Assembly (NCBI RefSeq): GCF_026130545.1 | Contig: NZ_JAMOIM010000028.1 | Coordinates: forward strand, 1-61,186 | Length of the DNA: 61,186 bases | Source of the DNA: Lichenifustis flavocetrariae | GTDB taxonomy: Bacteria; Pseudomonadota; Alphaproteobacteria; Rhizobiales; Beijerinckiaceae | Reading direction: 5' to 3' | In this document: positions 34,338 through 43,176 of the stretch, in pieces | Layout of the letters: the number at the start of each line of letters is the position of its first letter | Position numbering within the stretch: position 1 is the stretch's first letter | The notes under the pieces: generated by a model | Told to the model about the DNA's origin: nothing | Seen by the model: only the letters and a program-made list of their open reading frames with translations | The model's database searches: none | Made by a program: the position numbers and the translations under genes

Positions 34338-35359
34338 TGGAGCGCTATGTCGGGCTCGTTCGGGCCTATGTGCGTGACGGCGACGAATCGAGCCTATTGG
34401 CGATCGGCGATCTACGCGACACGTTGCTGGCCCAAAACGTTCCCATGGAAGAGGTCGTCAATCTGCACGAGCAGGCCATGATGTCGCTCAAAGATCAGAT
34501 GTCGCAGGGTCGTTTCGACGAAATCATCACCAGGACTTCGACATGCCTCGCTGAACTCGTTATTGCCTATTCGTTCGCCGACCAGAAGAAAAAAGTGGTC
34601 CGGGAGCGTAGTCAGCGGGTCGAGCAGGATCGACAACGTCTCGAAGCGCTCGGGCAGATGGCCGGTGGTATCGCGCACGAGTTCAACAATCTGCTGCAAC
34701 CCATTATGGGCATGGCCGAGTTGGGTTTGGACGAAGCCGAACCCGGTAGCGAGCAGTCCGAGCGCTTGACGACGATCTTCGATTGCGCGAGCCAAGCGGC
34801 GATCATCGTGCGTGGCGTTCTGTCGACCGCCCGCAAGCAGGGTGCTGAGCCCAACCTGTGGCCTCTCGCGCCTCTCGTCGCGAAAACCGTGCAGTTTTTG
34901 TCAGCCATCATGCCGAGCGAGATCACGCTCGAGCTCGTCGTCGATTGTGGCGAGGAGCAAGTATTGTGCGACGAATCCGAACTGGGGCAGGTGCTCCTGA
35001 ACCTCATCCGGAACGCTAGCGATGCAATGGCGGGCAGTGGCGTGGTTCGCATCCGGCTCGAAAAAAAGCCGGGGCAGGGGAGCGTCGAAGGGTCGAGTGG
35101 GTTCCCCGCAAGCGATGTGCTGCGGCTCTCAGTGTCCGATGCCGGCGCCGGCATGCCGGCTGATGTGGCGGCGCGGGCCGGCCAGCCCTTCTTCACGACC
35201 AAGAGCCCCGGCCATGGCACCGGCCATGGCCTCGCCATCGTTCTGTCAATCGTCCACGGCTGGCATGGTGATTTGCAGATCGATACCGCGCCTGGTCAGG
35301 GCACACGGGTCTCGATCACGCTTCCAATCATCGAGAATGCCGCGTCCGCCGTTGCTTGA
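34337..35359 (+). CDS. histidine kinase with RsbU-like N-terminal domain
   Basis: A 340-residue kinase. Residues 1-80 (YVRDGDESSLLAIGDLRDTL, NVPMEEVVNLHEQAM) look like the RsbU_N fold that binds RsbT. A helical linker leads to the phosphoacceptor His114 in GGIAHEFNNLLQPIMGM, then the ATPase domain with LLNLIRNASDAMAG, SVSDAGAGMP and GHGTGHGLAIV. There is no membrane segment. In Bacillus this N-terminus is joined to a PP2C phosphatase; here it is joined to a histidine kinase, so RsbT release would feed a phosphorelay. It is the last operon gene. Confidence 0.85.
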   Translation: MERYVGLVRAYVRDGDESSLLAIGDLRDTLLAQNVPMEEVVNLHEQAMMSLKDQMSQGRFDEIITRTSTCLAELVIAYSFADQKKKVVRERSQRVEQDRQRLEALGQMAGGIAHEFNNLLQPIMGMAELGLDEAEPGSEQSERLTTIFDCASQAAIIVRGVLSTARKQGAEPNLWPLAPLVAKTVQFLSAIMPSEITLELVVDCGEEQVLCDESELGQVLLNLIRNASDAMAGSGVVRIRLEKKPGQGSVEGSSGFPASDVLRLSVSDAGAGMPADVAARAGQPFFTTKSPGHGTGHGLAIVLSIVHGWHGDLQIDTAPGQGTRVSITLPIIENAASAVA

Positions 35360-35387
35360 CGCCGTTGAGGCAGGCTAACGCGCGTCG

Positions 35388-35403
35388 GCGGCTATGGGTA
35401 GCC
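35388..35403. terminator. hairpin after the chemosensory-stressosome operon
   Basis: CGGCTA pairs perfectly with TAGCCG around TGGG, and weaker GC pairing continues outward. No T-run follows, so it is only a possible terminator or mRNA-stabilising stem. Confidence 0.3.
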
Positions 35404-35463
35404 GTCCGGCGCGGTGTTGGTGGATTGCCTCATCTTCGACCTATGGAGTGTCAGACACAGAGT

Positions 35464-35514
35464 TTGACACGCAGTGAAAAAACGTATTCTCTTACTTGAG
35501 AAAACGTTTTCTCA
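35464..35514 (+). promoter_or_regulatory. promoter and two LacI-type operators
   Basis: A perfect TTGACA -35 box lies at 35464-35469. Two palindromes follow: TGAAAAAACGTATTCTCT at 35475-35492 and the perfect 18-base palindrome TGAGAAAACGTTTTCTCA at 35497-35514, with centres 22 bases apart (two helical turns). The first covers the expected -10 region. The AACGTT core is usual for LacI/GalR regulators, so the gene starting at 35531 is very likely self-repressing, and may repress the downstream transport genes as well. Confidence 0.85.
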
Positions 35515-35530
35515 TCGATGAAGAGACATT

Positions 35531-36577
35531 GTGGGCAAACTCGAGGCATACGTTCGAAAGGGGGAAAGGGTCACGATCCGTGATGTTGCGCTAGGGGCCG
35601 GCGTGTCCGTCGCAACGGCGTCCAAAGCGCTCAACGAACAAGGCCGGATGACCGTCGAGACGCGAGAGCGGGTGCAAAGAGTTGCTCAGCGGCTGGGGTT
35701 TCGACCGAATGCCATGGCGCGGGCTCTCGTGGCGCAACGGTCCTTCACACTGGGATTGCTGACCAACGACACCTATGGGCGTTTCACGCTCCCCGTTGTC
35801 GCCGGGTTGTCGGCCGCAATGGCGGATCGGGGAGTCTCTGTCTTTCTCTGCGCGGTCGAGGACGATCCGGAGCGGGTGCGGCTCAATCTCAACGCGATGG
35901 AGGACAAGCGCGTCGACGGGCTGGTCATCGCCGGCAAGCGGATCGACAGGGCCCTGCCCATTGCGTTGCCGCCGCAGCGCATGCCGGTTGTCTACGTGAA
36001 TGCGGCATGTCCCCCGCAAGGTGTGGGGTTCGTGCCTGATGATGACGGGGGTGCCTATGCGGCCGTCACTCATCTCCTCGGGCTTGGACGGCGACGGGTC
36101 ACCCATGTCTCCGGGCCACGCGACTTCGAGGCTGTCGGATTGCGCGAGCAAGGATGGCGGCGTGCGCTGGACGAGGCCGGCTTGCCTGTGCCGAAGGCGG
36201 CGCTGTTCGGCAGCTGGTCGGAGGGTTTCGGCTACGAGACCGGTCACGCCCTGATGCGCACGCCCCGCGCGGCAGACCGGCCGGACGCGGTCTTCTGCGG
36301 CAACGACCAGATCGCACGGGGGCTGATCGACGCGCTGATGCATTTGGGAGTCCGCGTGCCCGACGATGTCGCCGTCGTCGGCTTCGACAATTGGGAGATC
36401 TTCGCCCAGGCGACGCGGCCGCCGCTGACCACGGTGGACATGGAACTGAAGGAACTCGGCAGCCAGGCCGGCCTGACCCTGCTGGACATGATCGACGGGA
36501 AACCCGTCACCGAAGGGCTTCAACGGCGCCCGTGCCGGCTCGCCGTGAGACAATCCTGCGGGGGCCAAGCGCGTTAG
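35531..36577 (+). CDS. LacI-family transcriptional regulator
   Basis: A 348-residue LacI/GalR regulator. The HTH VTIRDVALGAGVSVATASKA and hinge helix (RVQRVAQRLGFRPNAMARAL) occupy residues 14-64, followed by a sugar-binding domain (VDGLVIAGKRI, VPDDVAVVGFDNWEIFAQAT, PPLTTVDMELKELG). The GTG start is used because no better in-frame start fits the HTH. It probably senses an arabinose-containing sugar, judged from the GH127 enzyme in the same cluster. Confidence 0.92.
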   Translation: MGKLEAYVRKGERVTIRDVALGAGVSVATASKALNEQGRMTVETRERVQRVAQRLGFRPNAMARALVAQRSFTLGLLTNDTYGRFTLPVVAGLSAAMADRGVSVFLCAVEDDPERVRLNLNAMEDKRVDGLVIAGKRIDRALPIALPPQRMPVVYVNAACPPQGVGFVPDDDGGAYAAVTHLLGLGRRRVTHVSGPRDFEAVGLREQGWRRALDEAGLPVPKAALFGSWSEGFGYETGHALMRTPRAADRPDAVFCGNDQIARGLIDALMHLGVRVPDDVAVVGFDNWEIFAQATRPPLTTVDMELKELGSQAGLTLLDMIDGKPVTEGLQRRPCRLAVRQSCGGQAR

Positions 36578-36674
36578 TCCGGCCCCCGAGTCAATCGCCC
36601 GACCACAAGGGTGAGCGCAATAACAGCGATGATCGAAGGCCCGGGACCCATGGGCCTCAAGGGGAGGATGAGTG

Positions 36675-37919
36675 ATGAAGAAGTGGCTTTGCGGTGTAGG
36701 TGGTGTTCTGGCCGCGCTCGTGGCGGGTGCGGCTCAGGCTGAGACGATCACCATGTGGGCTCGGTCGGACGACTCGACCTTCATGCCCAAGCTGGTGGAC
36801 GCGTTCAACAAGAGTCAGAGCCTCCATAAGGTCGAACTGCAGATCGTTCCGGTGAACGAGCTTGTCCAAAAATATGCGGTGGCGGCGGCCGGCGGCTCAG
36901 CGCCCGACGCGCTGTCGCTCGACCTCATCTACACGCCGGCCTTCGCGGCCGCCGGGCAGCTCAAAGACCTCACCGACATCGCCAAATCCATGCCCTATTT
37001 TGAGGCGCTGTCGAAGGCGCATCTGTCGGTTGGTACCTACCAGGACCACATCTACGGGATGCCGTTCTCGGCGGACGGTTCCGTGCTGATCTGGAACAAG
37101 AAGCTGTTCAAGGCCGCGGGGCTCGACCCGGACAAAGGTCCGACGACCTGGGCTGAGATCCGCCACGATGCCGAAAAGGTCAATGCGCTTGGTGGCGGCG
37201 TCCGAGGCTTCTATTTTTCCGGCAATTGCGGCGGCTGCAACATCTTCACCTTCACGCCTCTGATCTGGGCTTCGGGTGGTGATATCTTCGCCGACAACGG
37301 CCGGAAGGCGACGCTCGACACCCCCCAGATGCGGGACGCGATCGCTTTCTATCAGGAGATGGTGAAAGGCGGCCTCGTGCCGGCGGGCGCGCAGACCGAC
37401 ACGGGTGCTAACTTCTTCGCCGCCTTCGCGACCGGCAAGATCGGCCTGACCCCCTCAGGCTCCTTCGCGATCGGAGCGCTGAACAGCCAGTTCCACGATC
37501 TCGACTACGGCGTGACCTACCTGCCCGGTAAGGATGGCGGATGGTCGTCCTTCGCCGGTGGTGACAATTTCGTGGTCTCGAAGTCGACCACCAAGATGGA
37601 GGCCGTCAAAGCCTTCCTGGCCTACGCCTATTCGCTCGATGGCCAGACGCTGTTGGCCCACAACGGCTCACTTCCGGTGCGCCAGGACATCGCCAAAGAG
37701 GCCCTCAAGGGTCTCGACACCCGCTACCTCGTCGCAGCCGACGCGATGGCGCATGGCCGCACGCCCTATTCCACCGTGTTCAACGACCTGATCAACTCGG
37801 CCAACGGGCCCTGGAACACCATGCTCAACAAGGCCTTTTTCGGCGACCCCGACACCATCGCGCCGACGGTGCGCAACGCACAGGACGCGATGCAGTCGAT
37901 CATCGACACCGCGCCCTGA
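36675..37919 (+). CDS. sugar ABC transporter substrate-binding protein
   Basis: A 414-residue family 1 solute-binding protein with signal peptide MKKWLCGVGGVLAALVAGAA and cleavage near AQA-ETITMWARSDD. The mature part has two-lobe motifs such as YGMPFSADGSVLIWNKKLF and FATGKIGLTPSGSFAIGAL. GGAGG lies seven bases before the ATG. It delivers sugar to the permeases encoded next. It starts 97 bases after the LacI gene and could be transcribed together with it. Confidence 0.93.
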   Translation: MKKWLCGVGGVLAALVAGAAQAETITMWARSDDSTFMPKLVDAFNKSQSLHKVELQIVPVNELVQKYAVAAAGGSAPDALSLDLIYTPAFAAAGQLKDLTDIAKSMPYFEALSKAHLSVGTYQDHIYGMPFSADGSVLIWNKKLFKAAGLDPDKGPTTWAEIRHDAEKVNALGGGVRGFYFSGNCGGCNIFTFTPLIWASGGDIFADNGRKATLDTPQMRDAIAFYQEMVKGGLVPAGAQTDTGANFFAAFATGKIGLTPSGSFAIGALNSQFHDLDYGVTYLPGKDGGWSSFAGGDNFVVSKSTTKMEAVKAFLAYAYSLDGQTLLAHNGSLPVRQDIAKEALKGLDTRYLVAADAMAHGRTPYSTVFNDLINSANGPWNTMLNKAFFGDPDTIAPTVRNAQDAMQSIIDTAP

Positions 37920-37983
37920 CAGGTGCTCAGCGGCGATCGACGTGTCGCTTGCTGACGAGCTGCACTTGGGAAAGGCAAAGCTC

Positions 37984-38916
37984 ATGTCCATCACTCTCAA
38001 GAGCGAGGCCGACGTCCGCTCAGTCGGCGTTCCCCGTCGACGGCGCAGGCGGCACGACTTGGCCGCTCTCCTCTACGTCGCGCCGGCGATCATGTTCGTT
38101 CTCGTCTTCTTCCTGCTGCCGCTGGGCATGACAGTGTGGATGTCGCTGCACAATTGGCCGCTGATCGGCCGACCACGCTGGATCGGCTTCGCCAACTACA
38201 ACGCGCTGTGGCGAGATCACGGTTTCTGGAACGCGCTCGCCTTCACGGGCCGCTATACGGTGGCGGCGACGATCGGGCTCCTGGCGGTCGGTCTCGCCTT
38301 GGCGCTGTTCGTCGAAAAGCCGCGTCCGCTGGTGGGGCTCTACCGTACGGTCTTCTTCCTGCCGGTGGTCATCGGTTTTGCCTCGGCAAGCCTTCTCTGG
38401 GCCTGGCTTTCGAGCGTCGATGCGGGCCTGTTCTCGCCGCTCGCCGAGCAGCTCGGCCTGACGAACGGGCGGATCAACCTGCTCGCGACCTTCGACCCCG
38501 CCTTCTGGTCGGTCACCGTGATGGTGATCTGGAAGATGGCGGGGTTCTATATGATCATCCTGATGAGTGGCCTGCAGGCCATCCCGGCCGACTATCACGA
38601 GGCTGCCCGGATTGACGGGGCGAATTTCTGGCAACGCTTCCGTTTCATCACCCTGCCGCTGATCCGGCGCCCGCTGGCCCTTGCCTCGATCCTCTGCGTC
38701 TCGGGTTCCATGCTGGCGTTCGACCAGTTCTACATCATCCTGGCCGGTGGGCCTCAAAACCAGACGATCACAGCCGTCTACTGGATCTTCAATCAGTCCT
38801 TCGTGTCGTTCCGTCTGGGCTATGGGTCCGCGCTCTCCGTCGTGCTACTCGGCATCCTCATGGTCCTGAGTGCGCTGCAATTGCGCCTCTTCGGTGATCG
38901 CGAGCCGCCTCGATGA
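37984..38916 (+). CDS. sugar ABC permease, MalF/UgpA type
   Basis: A 310-residue inner-membrane permease with six hydrophobic segments. The EAA loop is ADYHEAARIDGANFWQRFRF, which docks with the ATPase. The ATG at 37984 gives a normal arginine-rich cytoplasmic N-terminus. Its stop overlaps the second permease start by four bases. Confidence 0.92.
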   Translation: MSITLKSEADVRSVGVPRRRRRRHDLAALLYVAPAIMFVLVFFLLPLGMTVWMSLHNWPLIGRPRWIGFANYNALWRDHGFWNALAFTGRYTVAATIGLLAVGLALALFVEKPRPLVGLYRTVFFLPVVIGFASASLLWAWLSSVDAGLFSPLAEQLGLTNGRINLLATFDPAFWSVTVMVIWKMAGFYMIILMSGLQAIPADYHEAARIDGANFWQRFRFITLPLIRRPLALASILCVSGSMLAFDQFYIILAGGPQNQTITAVYWIFNQSFVSFRLGYGSALSVVLLGILMVLSALQLRLFGDREPPR

Positions 38917-39797
38917 CCCTCGCGAACGAGATCATTCTTCCGTCGCGCGCGGGGTGGCGCCCGCGCTTCGGGCTGCATCGCGTGCTGTTCCACGTTGCGG
39001 CCGTCCTGGTCGCACTCTTGTTCCTCGCGCCGATCGCGGTTGTCGTCCTCGCCTCGTTCCGCCCGTCGTCCGAAGCTGGCCTGCCGCCACTGCCGCCGTG
39101 GCCCACAGGTGGGTTCTCCCTCGACAGCTACGCCCGTCTCGAGGCCTTCGGGGCCGGCATCCTCCACCACGCCGGGAACAGCCTGTTCGTCGCCCTTGGC
39201 ACGGCAGCGATCACCGTGGTGGTGTCGCTGCTGGCTGGCTACGGCTTCTCGCGTTTCCACTTTCCGCTCAAGGGCACGCTGTTCGTGCTGATCCTCGCCA
39301 CGATGATGATCCCGTTCCAGTCGATCCTGACGCCGCTGTTCCTAATCCTGGCCCGCCTTGGTCTGCAGAACACGCTCACGGGCCTCATCCTGATCTATGT
39401 CACGCTCCAGCTGCCGTTCTCGGTCTTCATGATGCGCAACGCCTTCGATACGGTCCCCAAGGAGATCGAGGAGGCGGCGCGGCTCGATGGAGCGACGGGT
39501 CTTCGGCTGCTCGCGCACATCATGAGCCCGATCGTGTTCCCCGGCATGGTGTCGGTCGGTCTGTTCGCCTTCCTGAATGCCTGGAACGAGTTCCTGGCTG
39601 CGCTGGTGCTGCTGACGGATCAGGACAAGTTCACGCTTCCGGTCCTGATGACGGCCGTCCGCTCGGGCCACTACGGCTCTGTGGATTGGGGTGCGGTGCA
39701 GGCCGGCGTCACCGTGATGATGATCCCCTGTCTCCTGCTCTTCCTCCTCCTTCAGCGCTACTACATCCGCGGCCTCACGGCCGGTTCGGTGAAGTGA
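38913..39797 (+). CDS. sugar ABC permease, MalG/UgpE type
   Basis: A 294-residue permease with six hydrophobic segments and the EAA loop KEIEEAARLDGATGLRLLAH. It pairs with the upstream permease to form the channel. No ATPase gene follows, so the transporter must use a shared MsmK/UgpC-like ATPase encoded elsewhere. The GH127 gene starts 35 bases downstream. Confidence 0.92.
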   Translation: MTLANEIILPSRAGWRPRFGLHRVLFHVAAVLVALLFLAPIAVVVLASFRPSSEAGLPPLPPWPTGGFSLDSYARLEAFGAGILHHAGNSLFVALGTAAITVVVSLLAGYGFSRFHFPLKGTLFVLILATMMIPFQSILTPLFLILARLGLQNTLTGLILIYVTLQLPFSVFMMRNAFDTVPKEIEEAARLDGATGLRLLAHIMSPIVFPGMVSVGLFAFLNAWNEFLAALVLLTDQDKFTLPVLMTAVRSGHYGSVDWGAVQAGVTVMMIPCLLLFLLLQRYYIRGLTAGSVK

Positions 39798-39831
39798 CGC
39801 GCGTCCCTCCAAGCCTCAAGGAACGATCGCG

Positions 39832-41772
39832 GTGAACCAATACCAATCCGCTTCCACCGCGACCCCGGCGCAGGCCAAGTTCCGCCCGCCGACGGTAGAT
39901 CAGGTTCGCGTCGAGGGCTTCTTCGGCACACGGATCGATACGATCGCCACCGTCACGGCCCACACGCTGCTGGACCGGTGCGAGCAGGCCGGCATGCTGG
40001 ACCAAGTCGATCCCGACCGGCCGAACCCGGGGCTCCGCATCCCGTTCCAGGCTGGCAACGCCACGGTGTCGACGCAGATGTTCTGGGACTCGGACTTCGG
40101 CAAGAGCATCGAGACGGCCGCCTATGCGCTGTTTCGCAAACCGGATCCGGTGCTTGAAGCCCGTGTTGACGCAATCGTGGAGGCCTATGCGCGGCTGCAG
40201 GACGACGACGGCTACCTGAACTCCTGGTATCAGCGGATCGAGCCGGGCAAGCGCTGGTCAAACCTGCGCGATTGTCATGAACTCTATGACGCCGGCCATC
40301 TGATGGAAAGAGCCGTCGCCTATTTCCATGCGACCGGGAAACGGCGCTTGCTTGATATCATGGCCCGCTACGCCGACCACATCGCCACGGTGTTCGGTCC
40401 GAACCCGGGCCAGCGGCGCGGCTATTGCGGTCATCCCGAGATCGAACTTGCCCTCGTCAAGCTCGGTCGAGCGACCGGAGAGCAGCGCTATCTTGACCTC
40501 GCGCGCTTCTTCATCGACGAGCGCGGTGCCCAGCCCTCCTTCTATGACGCGGAGGCAAGGGCGCGCGGCCAGGACCCGGTAGACTATCACTTCGGCACCT
40601 ACCAATACATGCAGGCGCACGAACCGGTCCGCGAGCAGCGCCACGTGGTGGGCCATGCCGTGCGGGCCGCCTATCTCTATGCCGGGATGGCGGACGTCTC
40701 GACCGAGTTCGGCGACGCCACGCTCAGGCCGGCCCTAGAGGCGCTCTGGGACCATCTCACGCAGAAGAACCTCTACGTAACGGGTGGCTTCGGCCCATCC
40801 GCTCAGAACGAAGGCCTCACCTTCGACTACGACCTACCCAATGAGACCGCCTATGCCGAGACCTGCGCGGCCGTCGCGCTGGTGTTCTGGGCGAGCCGCA
40901 TGCTCGGCCTGGGGGCCGATGGCCGCTATGGCGACGTGATGGAGCGCGCCCTCTACAACGGCGCGCTCGCGGGTCTTTCGCTCGACGGCACCCGCTTCTT
41001 CTACGAAAACCCCCTGGAGAGCCGCGGTGCGCACCACCGTTGGACCTGGCACCGCTGCCCCTGCTGCCCTCCCAACATCGCGCGCCTCGTCGCCTCCGTC
41101 GGCACCTACGCTTACGGCGTCTCGGACGACACGGTCGCGGTCCACCTCTATTGTGAGAGCGTGGCCGATCTGGTGGTCGGCGGTACGGCGCTCCGGTTGC
41201 GGCAAGCCACTCGCTACCCGGCCGAGGGCGAGGTCACGGTGAAGCTCGAGCCGGCAACACCGAGTGACTTCACCCTGTCATTGCGCCTGCCCGGTTGGGC
41301 ACAGTCGGTGACGCTTCGTCTCAACGGCGAGCCCGTCGAGACGTTGGCGCTGACGGCACAAGGATACCTGCATCTGCGGCGGTGCTGGACGGCGGGTGAC
41401 CGTGTCGACTTGTCGTTCGACATGTCGGTTCGCCGGCTCCATGCCAATCCGCGGATCGGCGTCGACCAGGGCCGCGTCGCGCTCATGCGAGGGCCGCTCG
41501 TCTATTGCCTTGAGGGCGCGGACAACGGCAACACACTTAACGCCGTGATCCTGTCGCCGAACAGTTCGTTTCGCTGCGAAGCTGTCGCCGAGCTTGGCGA
41601 TGCAGTGATGTTGGTAACCGAGTCCGTTCGCGAGGTCACAGCCGATCCCCGGGCGCTCTACACTGTCGCTGCCCCAGAGCGGGCGCCCACGGCCACGCGA
41701 GCCGTGCCTTACTATGCCTGGGACAATCGCGCGCCGGGTGAGATGCTGGTGTGGGTGCGGCAGGAGGGGTAA
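39832..41772 (+). CDS. GH127 beta-L-arabinofuranosidase
   Basis: A 646-residue intracellular enzyme of glycoside hydrolase family 127 (formerly DUF1680), which cleaves beta-L-arabinofuranosides such as those on plant hydroxyproline-rich proteins. Glu343 and Cys345 (NETAYAETCAAVAL) and Cys411-Cys412 (RCPCCPPNIARL) line up with the zinc site and cysteine nucleophile known from HypBA1. No signal peptide, so substrates must be imported by the adjacent transporter. GTG start. Confidence 0.92.
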   Translation: MNQYQSASTATPAQAKFRPPTVDQVRVEGFFGTRIDTIATVTAHTLLDRCEQAGMLDQVDPDRPNPGLRIPFQAGNATVSTQMFWDSDFGKSIETAAYALFRKPDPVLEARVDAIVEAYARLQDDDGYLNSWYQRIEPGKRWSNLRDCHELYDAGHLMERAVAYFHATGKRRLLDIMARYADHIATVFGPNPGQRRGYCGHPEIELALVKLGRATGEQRYLDLARFFIDERGAQPSFYDAEARARGQDPVDYHFGTYQYMQAHEPVREQRHVVGHAVRAAYLYAGMADVSTEFGDATLRPALEALWDHLTQKNLYVTGGFGPSAQNEGLTFDYDLPNETAYAETCAAVALVFWASRMLGLGADGRYGDVMERALYNGALAGLSLDGTRFFYENPLESRGAHHRWTWHRCPCCPPNIARLVASVGTYAYGVSDDTVAVHLYCESVADLVVGGTALRLRQATRYPAEGEVTVKLEPATPSDFTLSLRLPGWAQSVTLRLNGEPVETLALTAQGYLHLRRCWTAGDRVDLSFDMSVRRLHANPRIGVDQGRVALMRGPLVYCLEGADNGNTLNAVILSPNSSFRCEAVAELGDAVMLVTESVREVTADPRALYTVAAPERAPTATRAVPYYAWDNRAPGEMLVWVRQEG

Positions 41773-42111
41773 TCCGGCTTGCGCTGGGCTTTGATCCCGG
41801 CGAGACGCGAAGCCGTGTCATCATCCCTTTCGAGGTCTCGGCAATTCGGTGGCAGACCGTGGTCCGACACTGGCAACGCGGTCGTTGTTGGGGGGTCGAG
41901 TGCGCCCCAGGTGACGCGCATCGGCGGCGGAGCAGGGAGGCGCCAGATAGCCCAGCCACTGGCTCACCGGCAGCACCGCATAGGCATTGGTGTAGTAGTT
42001 GAGATTTGATCGGACAAATGGTGTCGTGGGGCTGAAGCGCGAGCCGAGGCTGGATGCGGAGTGGTCGGGGTCAGGACGCATCCGGCCTCGGCGTTTTGCA
42101 GGGACACGACC
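41773..42111. other. intergenic region with an IS-end-like sequence
   Basis: This 339-base gap after the GH127 gene has no convincing gene. The sequence at 41991-42018, starting TGTAGTAGTTGAGATTTGAT, strongly resembles 61110-61138 and lies about 95 bases before a transposase start, so it is probably the left terminus of the IS481-like element whose first codons follow. Confidence 0.5.
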
Positions 42112-42201
42112 ATGACGAAAGATCAGAACGTCATCCGGGCGAAAGTCGGCCTTTTGGAATTGGCCGAGCAGCTCGGCAATATGAGTCAGGCGTGCAAGAT
42201 G
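42112..42201 (+). pseudogene. N-terminal stub of an IS481-like transposase
   Basis: About 30 residues (MTKDQNVIRAKVGLLELAEQ, then LGNMSQACKM) match the helix-turn-helix start I know from IS481-type transposases of this kind, which continue MGYSRDSFYRF. Here the frame changes immediately after CKM, and unrelated IS3-type sequence follows. Only the first tenth of the gene remains. Confidence 0.65.
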
Positions 42202-42237
42202 CTGTACCGGCCGGATAGTGAGACACCGAATTTGATC

Positions 42238-42561
42238 CTAAGCGGCGATTGTCGCGGGTGAAAGCAGGTGCTGTCGGACGGCTGCGGGCGTGCGGTGGCC
42301 GAGGCGAGCGATCAGCCAGGTCGTGTTGTAGGTCTCCTTGAAGGCCGGCAGAGCGCGACGCAGGTTCTCGACGGTGTCGAAGGTATGAACCCAGAGCAGG
42401 TTCTCCTTGAGCGTGCGGATGAAGCGCTCGGCGCAGCCGTTGCCCTCCGGCGCCCGCACGAAGGCGGGCAAACTTTTGGCCCCGAGGAAGACGATCTCGT
42501 CCTGGAAGACGGCGGACATGTATTGGCTACCGTGATCGTGCCCGCATCGAGCGCCGGTTTC
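42238..42561 (-). pseudogene. C-terminal fragment of an IS3-type OrfB transposase
   Basis: The minus strand encodes about 107 residues of an rve integrase domain end: CGHDHGSQYMSAVFQDEI, FVRAPEGNGCAERFIRTLKE with the catalytic Glu, and FKETYNTTWLIARLGHRTP. The upstream two thirds, including the first catalytic Asp, are missing. The fragment abuts the IS481-like stub, so two elements recombined or inserted into each other here. Confidence 0.8.
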
Positions 42562-42578
42562 GTCGTATTCTGTTCCAT

Positions 42579-42639
42579 GGCGTAATCTCCCCGGCGTGGA
42601 CGCGCCGAGTCAGGGGTTGGACAACCTGGAGATTACGCC
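42579..42639. repeat. 12-base perfect inverted repeat beside the IS fragment
   Basis: GGCGTAATCTCC at 42579-42590 is exactly inverted at 42628-42639, with 37 bases between. It may be a terminus or internal stem of one of the degraded IS elements. Confidence 0.5.
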
Positions 42640-43176
42640 GCCTTCAAATTTCAACCACTCTCGCGACAGCACCCCTTAAGCTCCTATGAGGTCACATCCC
42701 GCTCGACCGGCAGGTGCTGCATGGACAGCCGACAGATCACCTCGACGACACGGGGTCAGTCTCATTCGGGGTCAGACCATCCAGCCAGCGCCCACACTCT
42801 CACAGTCTCGTTCAACCCTGAGGCGCAGGAACCCTAGACTTATGACTGCGCGGGGCCCAGCGGGCGGGCCGCCTCTCGTCGAGCGGAGATCCTTGATCCA
42901 GCGCAAGGCGCATGGCCCGCGTCAGGTCCTTGATGACCCGAGCGGGTATTTCCGGAGGCGGCATGTGAGAGTCGAAGCATGGCATGCTGAGTCAAACTTA
43001 AGCTTAATTATCAGCGAAGGTAAAGATTTAAGGTCAACGACCGACGACGAGTGCGCCTCCTGCAAACAACATCTTCACTACAATCGGTGTCTCAGCCCGT
43101 TGCGCGAGGTCTTTTAAATTTTCGGAAATGCTTCGGCTCCTAGCGTGCCAGAGTTTTTCTAGCATGACATCATGCT
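42640..43176. other. intergenic region upstream of the Tad genes
   Basis: A 537-base stretch with no supported gene. The first part is GC-rich and looks like IS debris; the part from 42985 to 43130 is AT-rich (AAACTTAAGCTTAATTATC, AAGATTTAAGG) and is the likely promoter region for the pilus-type genes that follow. No clear operator was found. Confidence 0.45.
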
